Source: an uncultured Haloferula sp. (lineage in GTDB: Bacteria; Verrucomicrobiota; Verrucomicrobiae; Verrucomicrobiales; Akkermansiaceae). Taken from it: 10,232 nt of DNA. Where the stretch lies: NCBI GenBank assembly GCA_946885645.1, contig CAMPGU010000140.1:1-10232 (forward strand), given 5' to 3'. This document shows, in pieces, positions 5,996-10,232 of the stretch (positions within the stretch are counted from its first letter, which is position 1; every line of letters starts with the position of its first letter). A program made the translations under genes and the position numbers. Below the pieces are notes generated by a model. That model was given only the letters and a program-made list of their open reading frames with translations. It made no database searches and had not been told where the DNA came from.

Positions 5996-8851
5996 TCATG
6001 GGGCGACGCTGAGTCGCCACTGCTGATTGTCGGCCCCGCCGTACGGCCACTGGATGACGTTGGCCCCGTCCGCGGTGCTGCCGCCGCTCACGTCAGCCGC
6101 CTTGCCGCTATTCACGTTCAGGAACTTGTAGTTTCCGCCGCCGGTCGGCGTGACGGTCCACTTCTGGCAATTGTGATTGTTCGAGGTATAGATCCGGACG
6201 TTCGCGCCATTGGCGGTGGAGGCGTTCGCCACTTCGAGCAGCTTGCCGCTGCCCACACCCATGGCCTGATATTGGCCGTTGCCCAAATGGGTGAGCGTCC
6301 ACTTCTGGTTGCTGCCGCCGGTCCAGCCCCACTGCTGGACATTCGTGCCGTTGGCGGTGCCGCTGGCGTAAACGTCGAGGACCTTCTTGCTTTTCTTGCT
6401 GATCACGCGGTAGGTGCCGTCCGGGATCGTGCGGCCGGTGTCGGACCAGAGGCCGAGTTCGGCGATCGCCAGCGTGCCGCCGCCGTTGTTGGCGGTGACA
6501 TCGATCTGGTAGTAGCGGTAGGCGGCAGGGCTTGCGATATTGTAGGCGTTTGCATGATTCCGGGTGAGGAAGGCCTGGTTGCTCTGCGTGTCGAGCGTCG
6601 TCCAGGTCGAACCGTCGTTCGAGCCTTGGAAGGTCCAGGTCTTCGGGTCGCGGTTCGCCACGTCCGCACTGACCACCGTGTAGCGCTTCACGGTCTGCGC
6701 GTTGCCCGCGCCGAAGTCGTAGCGGAGCCAGCCGGTGGGGCCGGGGTTGGAGGCGTTGCCGCTATACCATTTCGAGCCGGAGTTGAAGTTGAAGGCTTGG
6801 TGGGCTTGTTCCCAGGAGGGGGCGCCAATCACGCTGGAACTGGCCGTGCCGCCGAAGGCGACATTCACCATCGGGTGGATCGGGGTTGCGGTGTCCTGGG
6901 GCGAATTGACGCTCGTGCCGGCGGAATTGACCGCGTTGACAACGTAGTAATAGGTCGTGCCGTTGGTCACCGTTTTGTCCGTGTAGCTGCTGGCGGTGAC
7001 GCCCGAGGCAACGGTGGTCGGGTACGGCCCGCCGCTGGTGGTGCCGCGCTTGATCGTGTAGCTGGTGGCTCCGAAGGACGGCTGCCAGCGCAGCGAGACC
7101 ACGTTCTCGCCCCCCGCAGCCAGGAAGGCGGCGGGCGCGGCGGGAGTGACGATGGGAGCACCGCCGTTGCCGCCGGTGATCTGGACGTTGCTGAAGGTGG
7201 AGGTGTTCAGCGAACTGCTCGTCGAGCTGACCACCAGGCCGACATACCACGTGGCCGGAGGATTGTCGAGGCGGCCGACGTCGGTGGCCGCCCAGTTGGT
7301 GCCGTCGGGGGAAATATAGCCGGTGACCATGTTCCCGAGACGCTCGAGCTTCACCCAATACGAGGAGCTGGGGATGCCGTAGCTTTTATTGCCGTAGTTG
7401 ATGCCGCCATACACGGCGAGGCCCTGGATGTTTTGCTGGACCTGGCTGCTGGGAGTGACGGCCATCCAAGCGCGGGGAGCGCCCGTGCTGAGGCTCGTGC
7501 GGATCATCACGCCGGCTCTGGCAGCCTGGTGGGTATTCTGGACCGACTCGACTTTCGCGATGATGGCGCAGTCGCCGGTGACCGCTTTATAGGTAAAGTG
7601 GCAACCATCGTCGCTTGCGCCCCAGATGCTCCAGCCGGCGCCCTGCACCGTCCAGGTGCCGCCGGAGTAGGAGGAATTGCCGGCGGGGGAGGCGCCCCCG
7701 ATTTCAGCCTCGGAGAATCCCGAGGTGATCGGGGTGGTGGCGGGAATCGCCAGCGCGGGCGCCGGCGCGGCCGTGGAGAGATCGGCATCCTTCAAGAACA
7801 TGAAGTCCGGCGGCATCTCCTGGAGCCTTCGTGCCATCCACGGAGCCGGGAGGCCCTTGCGGACTGCATAGGCGTTGTGGAGGATGCTGAGCGCCGTGGC
7901 TCCAGCGTGGAAGCCGCGATTGGTGACGTCGTTCTGGTAATACTGATCGGTGGTGCCGAAGGGGAGAAACGGCGTGGCCACGGAGAGATCGTTCACCCGC
8001 GCATAGTATTCGCCGGCGGCGAGCAGGCGGTTGTTATAGTCGGGGTAGATGTCGATGCCCTGCTTCCAGAGCGCTTCGGCCAGCACGGTCAGCGAGTAAA
8101 GCTGCACCTGGGCGTGGCCCTGGTCGCGGAGGGAATCGCCGAGCATGCCGATGTCGTTGGAACTGCGCAGGCCGACGTGCGCCAGCGTGCGAGCCTGATA
8201 GGCGACCATGTTGAGCTTGGCGGTGTCGTCATTGAAAATCGCCATCAGCCCTTGGGCCACGAGGGCCAGCGCCCCTTTGTTCGCGGCGCCGAACATGCTT
8301 TCGCCCCACGGATTGGCACCGGGTTGGAGGACATTGGCGAAATAAGCCTTCACCGCGGTCGTGTCGGCCTCCGTCCAGCCCGGCCAGGTGCCGCGCAGGA
8401 TGTCCGCGCCGCCCACGAACCTGGGGGCGTAGTCGCCCAGATCGAGCATCGATTCGTTGCCCGAAAACTCGATGTTCGTGTTCGCCCACGCGAGCAGGAT
8501 GTCGTGCGCCTTCTGCGCATAGGCGGTATCGCCGGTGAAATACCACATGCGCGAGAAATTCCAGATCGCGTTCATGTCGCTCCGCCATTCGGCGAGGTTT
8601 CCGTCGTAAGCTCCCACCCGGCTGACCTGCGCGAACGGGCCGCGCATGGTGTAGCTGAGCTGGGTGGTGGCGGCGAGCCCGGCGTAGCCGGATTTCCATG
8701 GCTCCTTGTCGGCCTCGATGTTCGCTTTCACCGCCTGGAGATCCGCGAGGGTGAGCGGGGCACCGGGATGGACGTAGGCGTGGGCCTGCGGCAGGCCGAG
8801 GGCGAAGGGCAGCGTCAAGGACGCCAGCCAGTTTCTAATGTGTCTGTTCAT
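5996..8851 (-). CDS. Secreted multidomain alginate-lyase-family polysaccharide lyase with CBM32- and CBM13-like modules
   Basis: The protein has 951 residues. The signal peptide is 1-25 (ends PQAHA). Residues ~28-355 match the alginate lyase (alpha/alpha) family (Pfam Alginate_lyase; PL38-like rather than classical PL5). Diagnostic are WGESMFGAANKG (183-193), RDQGHAQVQLYSL (242-254), a nearby WKQGIDIY, and YYQND with NRGFH (304-315). N191, H246 and Y304/Y305 are candidate catalytic residues. Residues ~378-560 form a concanavalin A-like domain of the DUF1349 type. FN3 follows at ~568-657 and F5/8 type C (CBM32-like) at ~662-801. The C-terminus (811-945) is a ricin-B/CBM13 beta-trefoil of three repeats with exact 47-residue period and QxW motifs at 849, 896 and 943. 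By family it should cleave a uronic-acid polysaccharide by beta-elimination outside the cell. The exact substrate (alginate, glucuronan or another polyuronate) cannot be read from sequence. ATG 8851 has no Shine-Dalgarno but directly precedes the signal peptide. No transporter or second CAZyme is in view. Confidence 0.9.
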   Translation of the reverse strand: MNRHIRNWLASLTLPFALGLPQAHAYVHPGAPLTLADLQAVKANIEADKEPWKSGYAGLAATTQLSYTMRGPFAQVSRVGAYDGNLAEWRSDMNAIWNFSRMWYFTGDTAYAQKAHDILLAWANTNIEFSGNESMLDLGDYAPRFVGGADILRGTWPGWTEADTTAVKAYFANVLQPGANPWGESMFGAANKGALALVAQGLMAIFNDDTAKLNMVAYQARTLAHVGLRSSNDIGMLGDSLRDQGHAQVQLYSLTVLAEALWKQGIDIYPDYNNRLLAAGEYYARVNDLSVATPFLPFGTTDQYYQNDVTNRGFHAGATALSILHNAYAVRKGLPAPWMARRLQEMPPDFMFLKDADLSTAAPAPALAIPATTPITSGFSEAEIGGASPAGNSSYSGGTWTVQGAGWSIWGASDDGCHFTYKAVTGDCAIIAKVESVQNTHQAARAGVMIRTSLSTGAPRAWMAVTPSSQVQQNIQGLAVYGGINYGNKSYGIPSSSYWVKLERLGNMVTGYISPDGTNWAATDVGRLDNPPATWYVGLVVSSTSSSLNTSTFSNVQITGGNGGAPIVTPAAPAAFLAAGGENVVSLRWQPSFGATSYTIKRGTTSGGPYPTTVASGVTASSYTDKTVTNGTTYYYVVNAVNSAGTSVNSPQDTATPIHPMVNVAFGGTASSSVIGAPSWEQAHQAFNFNSGSKWYSGNASNPGPTGWLRYDFGAGNAQTVKRYTVVSADVANRDPKTWTFQGSNDGSTWTTLDTQSNQAFLTRNHANAYNIASPAAYRYYQIDVTANNGGGTLAIAELGLWSDTGRTIPDGTYRVISKKSKKVLDVYASGTANGTNVQQWGWTGGSNQKWTLTHLGNGQYQAMGVGSGKLLEVANASTANGANVRIYTSNNHNCQKWTVTPTGGGNYKFLNVNSGKAADVSGGSTADGANVIQWPYGGADNQQWRLSVAP

Positions 8852-8893
8852 TATTCTATTCTGTCGGTTTTTTAGGGGGTTCTTTTAGTTCTC

Positions 8894-8924
8894 GGCTTTG
8901 CGCGGGGAACGGCCCCGTGCAGCC
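8894..8924. other. Hairpin in the gap before the lyase gene
   Basis: The 114-base gap between the repeat protein and the lyase gene holds a two-part hairpin. The inner stem is CGGGG (8903-8907) with CCCCG (8913-8917). The outer stem is GGCT (8894-8897) with AGCC (8921-8924). On the minus strand it is followed by GCGCAAAGCC, not a T run, so it is not a standard terminator. It may be a leader structure or chance in GC-rich DNA. The rest of the gap is A-rich near the lyase ATG, and no convincing promoter boxes are visible. Confidence 0.25.
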
Positions 8925-8965
8925 AAGGAGAGTGGGGAAGCCCTTCCGCGAGCGCTTCGATCCGG

Positions 8966-9880
8966 CTACCGGGCCTCCTGTAAGGAAGCCGCCATCTCGC
9001 GGAGGTTTGAGATCTCTGCGAGGGCACGCTCGCGGAGTGCGGGTTCGGGGAATCCCTCCGCCCACTCGAGCGCGGCGGACGGGTCCTTCAGCGCCCATTG
9101 GTGGAGCACCGCCATGGCCGCTTCTTCCTGAAGGACTCCGGGCTCCAAGCCTGATACGAGACTCCCCGCTCTGACCGGGTCCGACTTGGAAAGCACGAAG
9201 GAAGCTCTCGCCACCAGGCGGTCCTGCCATTCGCCCCGCGGCTGTGTGAGCGCCCAATCGAGAGCGGCCCCTGATTCCTTCTCGCACCACTGCATGGTCA
9301 GGCATTCCAGCAATCCAGAGTCGTCGTCCTCGTCCGCGCCATGGGCGAGTGCGAGCGTGACCGCATGGCGCGGGTCTTCCTCCGCGAGGGACAGACAGAC
9401 GGTGGCGCGGGCGGTGCGGCGGGCAGCGGCGTCCTCAAGCGACGAAACCCAGTCCAGCGCAGCCTCGGCATCCCGCGACGCCCACGTGGAAAGCAGTTCG
9501 CGCACGAGCACGTCACGTTCGCTACTCTTCTCGAGAGCGAACGCCCGGGCCAGCGATTCAGCGGGATCGGCGGCTCCGGCGGGACCGTTGGGGCGTTCTC
9601 GCGACTTGACTTCCGGAGCACCGGCGGGGCGATCGAGGATCGTTCCGGCCCCGACTTCGGGATCCGTGGAATGCAACCGATCGACCAAGGCTACAACGAG
9701 GGCAAGCGCGCAAAGCCCTCCGGCGACCGTCAACGGATACATCGATCGGAGGCGCGTCGCGATCCCCCGGAAGGCGGCGACGGACGGACTTCTCCGGAAG
9801 GTCGAACTACGGACATCCTCCTTGCGGAAGGGCACAGCTCCGCCGCGTGTCCTCTTGGACACTCCGTTATGAATGGTCAT
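8966..9880 (-). CDS. Single-pass membrane protein with five ~32-residue WA..D..AA-type helical repeats
   Basis: This protein has 304 residues. A basic N-terminal tail (1-46) precedes one transmembrane helix at about 48-67 (YPLTVAGGLCALALVVALV). A Pro/Gly/Ala-rich linker (about 70-108) leads to a helical C-terminal region. That region holds five degenerate repeats starting at W133, L165, W198, L230 and W262, spaced 32-33 residues. Good copies read WASRDAEAALDWV and WALKDPSAALEWA. By the positive-inside rule the repeats face the periplasm. I know similar repeat proteins from Verrucomicrobiota genomes, without assigned function. They probably act as helical-repeat scaffolds, but this is inference. 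The ATG at 9880 is taken as the start. It has no Shine-Dalgarno and sits directly after an AAACCC repeat on the coding strand. The frame is open further upstream but offers no ATG there. The next methionine (M47) would leave the helix at the very N-terminus and cannot be excluded. The lyase gene follows after 114 bases, and cotranscription is possible but unproven. Confidence 0.8.
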   Translation of the reverse strand: MTIHNGVSKRTRGGAVPFRKEDVRSSTFRRSPSVAAFRGIATRLRSMYPLTVAGGLCALALVVALVDRLHSTDPEVGAGTILDRPAGAPEVKSRERPNGPAGAADPAESLARAFALEKSSERDVLVRELLSTWASRDAEAALDWVSSLEDAAARRTARATVCLSLAEEDPRHAVTLALAHGADEDDDSGLLECLTMQWCEKESGAALDWALTQPRGEWQDRLVARASFVLSKSDPVRAGSLVSGLEPGVLQEEAAMAVLHQWALKDPSAALEWAEGFPEPALRERALAEISNLREMAASLQEAR

Positions 9881-9897
9881 TTGGGTTTGGGTTTGGG
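9880..9897. repeat. Three tandem TTTGGG hexamers touching the start codon of the repeat membrane protein
   Basis: On the plus strand three exact TTTGGG units run to 9897 and are followed by six T. The first T is shared with the start codon of the downstream gene. On the coding strand the leader therefore reads six A, then AAACCC-type repeats, then ATG, with no purine-rich Shine-Dalgarno. The tract is short but exact. It could alter translation initiation or slip in length. Confidence 0.85.
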
Positions 9898-9976
9898 TTT
9901 TTTCGACTTTTGCCCGAACTAGTATGCAGAGCGGACCGGGCGACTTGCCCCTAGCTGATGCGGTGAATGCTTTTCC

Positions 9977-9986
9977 ATAGGCCTAT
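9977..9986. repeat. 10-bp perfect palindrome upstream of the repeat membrane protein
   Basis: ATAGGCCTAT is self-complementary. It lies about 97 bases upstream of ATG 9880 and contains the stop codon of the doubtful 77-residue ORF. It could be an operator half-site pair or chance. No second copy was noticed elsewhere in the window. Confidence 0.3.
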
Positions 9987-10216
9987 CGGCGTGGGGTTGC
10001 TCCGGTGGACAGTTTCCCCAAAAGAGGGCTCAAGGCTTCATGGGCAATCCCATCCACCACGTGGCGGATCGGCAGGCGCATCGCCACGACCGCCCGCACC
10101 GGCGCCGGATGGCGCGCCACCGGTTCCGGATACGCGGCCTCTCCGCCCTGCCGCCCGCGCGCTCGCAAACCGGCGTCCGGAAGAACGCCGGCTGAAAGCT
10201 TGGATTCCGATCCCAT
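9983..10216 (-). CDS. Possible small hypothetical protein (77 residues)
   Basis: This ORF runs from ATG 10216 to TAG 9983 and starts near the window edge. It encodes MGSESKLSAGVLPDAGLRA and so on, with a hydrophobic-amphipathic stretch AMRLPIRHVVDGIAHEALSP near residues 45-64. Third codon positions are fairly GC-rich, as in the real genes. No domain, signal peptide or transmembrane segment is seen. The Shine-Dalgarno is poor (AGG abutting the ATG), though TTATAT just upstream could be a -10 box of a leaderless transcript. Plus-strand frames of similar length overlap it, so coding status is uncertain. Apart from this ORF, 9881-10232 holds only the TTTGGG repeat, the palindrome, and a hairpin at 10170-10191. 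Confidence 0.3.
   Translation of the reverse strand: MGSESKLSAGVLPDAGLRARGRQGGEAAYPEPVARHPAPVRAVVAMRLPIRHVVDGIAHEALSPLLGKLSTGATPRR
10170..10191. other. 7-bp hairpin near the right edge
   Basis: CCGGCGT (10170-10176) pairs perfectly with ACGCCGG (10185-10191) across an 8-base loop. On the minus strand it is followed by only three T (TTTGCG). It could be a weak terminator for a gene beyond the right edge, which would argue against the 77-residue ORF being real. It could equally be chance in GC-rich sequence. Confidence 0.25.
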
Positions 10217-10232
10217 CCTAACGATATAACGG

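Noticed and set aside
6173..8875. A 900-codon open frame on the plus strand, antisense to the lyase gene
   Set aside because: The minus-strand reading gives recognisable domains with a signal peptide. The plus-strand reading is a Gly/Arg/Val/His-rich sequence with no domain, as expected when GC-rich third positions remove antisense stops.
9186..9922. Plus-strand open frames of about 190-230 codons opposite the repeat membrane protein
   Set aside because: They are Ser/Arg/Ala-rich shadows. The minus strand shows a transmembrane helix and periodic repeats.

Overview
The window is GC-rich, and every gene I can support lies on the minus strand, so the true reading order is from high to low coordinates. 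Gene content and style fit a Verrucomicrobiota bacterium such as Luteolibacter and its relatives. The evidence is high GC at third codon positions, weak or absent Shine-Dalgarno sites, a MoxR/DUF58/BatA-type operon, a secreted multidomain alginate-lyase-like polysaccharidase, and a membrane protein with WA..D..AAL-type repeats. This placement is inferred from gene style, not from a marker gene.

Right part (about 8850-10232). A possible 77-residue ORF of uncertain reality lies at 9983-10216. Next comes a 304-residue single-pass membrane protein (8966-9880), whose periplasmic part is built from five degenerate repeats of about 32 residues. Its start codon is abutted by three tandem copies of the hexamer TTTGGG (plus strand).

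Middle (5996-8851). A 951-residue secreted protein carries an alginate-lyase-family (alpha/alpha) domain, a concanavalin A-like domain of the DUF1349 type, a fibronectin type III domain, an F5/8 type C (CBM32-like) domain and a ricin-B/CBM13 beta-trefoil. A strong rho-independent terminator (5912-5948) closes this unit.

Left part (1-5726). Four genes are packed with gaps of 4-5 bases or a 4-base overlap, and are surely one operon. In order they are a 978-residue secreted protein with no cysteine and no recognised domain, a MoxR-family AAA+ ATPase, a DUF58 protein with a VWA-like fold, and a BatA-type two-helix VWA membrane protein that runs off the window. MoxR ATPases are generally thought to act as chaperones for VWA-domain partners, with DUF58 and BatA-type proteins as their usual companions. 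The large secreted first gene is the unusual member and the best candidate here for undescribed biology.

I saw no tRNA, rRNA, CRISPR array, insertion sequence or phage gene. The long plus-strand open frames, including one of 900 codons, are antisense shadows of GC-rich genes.
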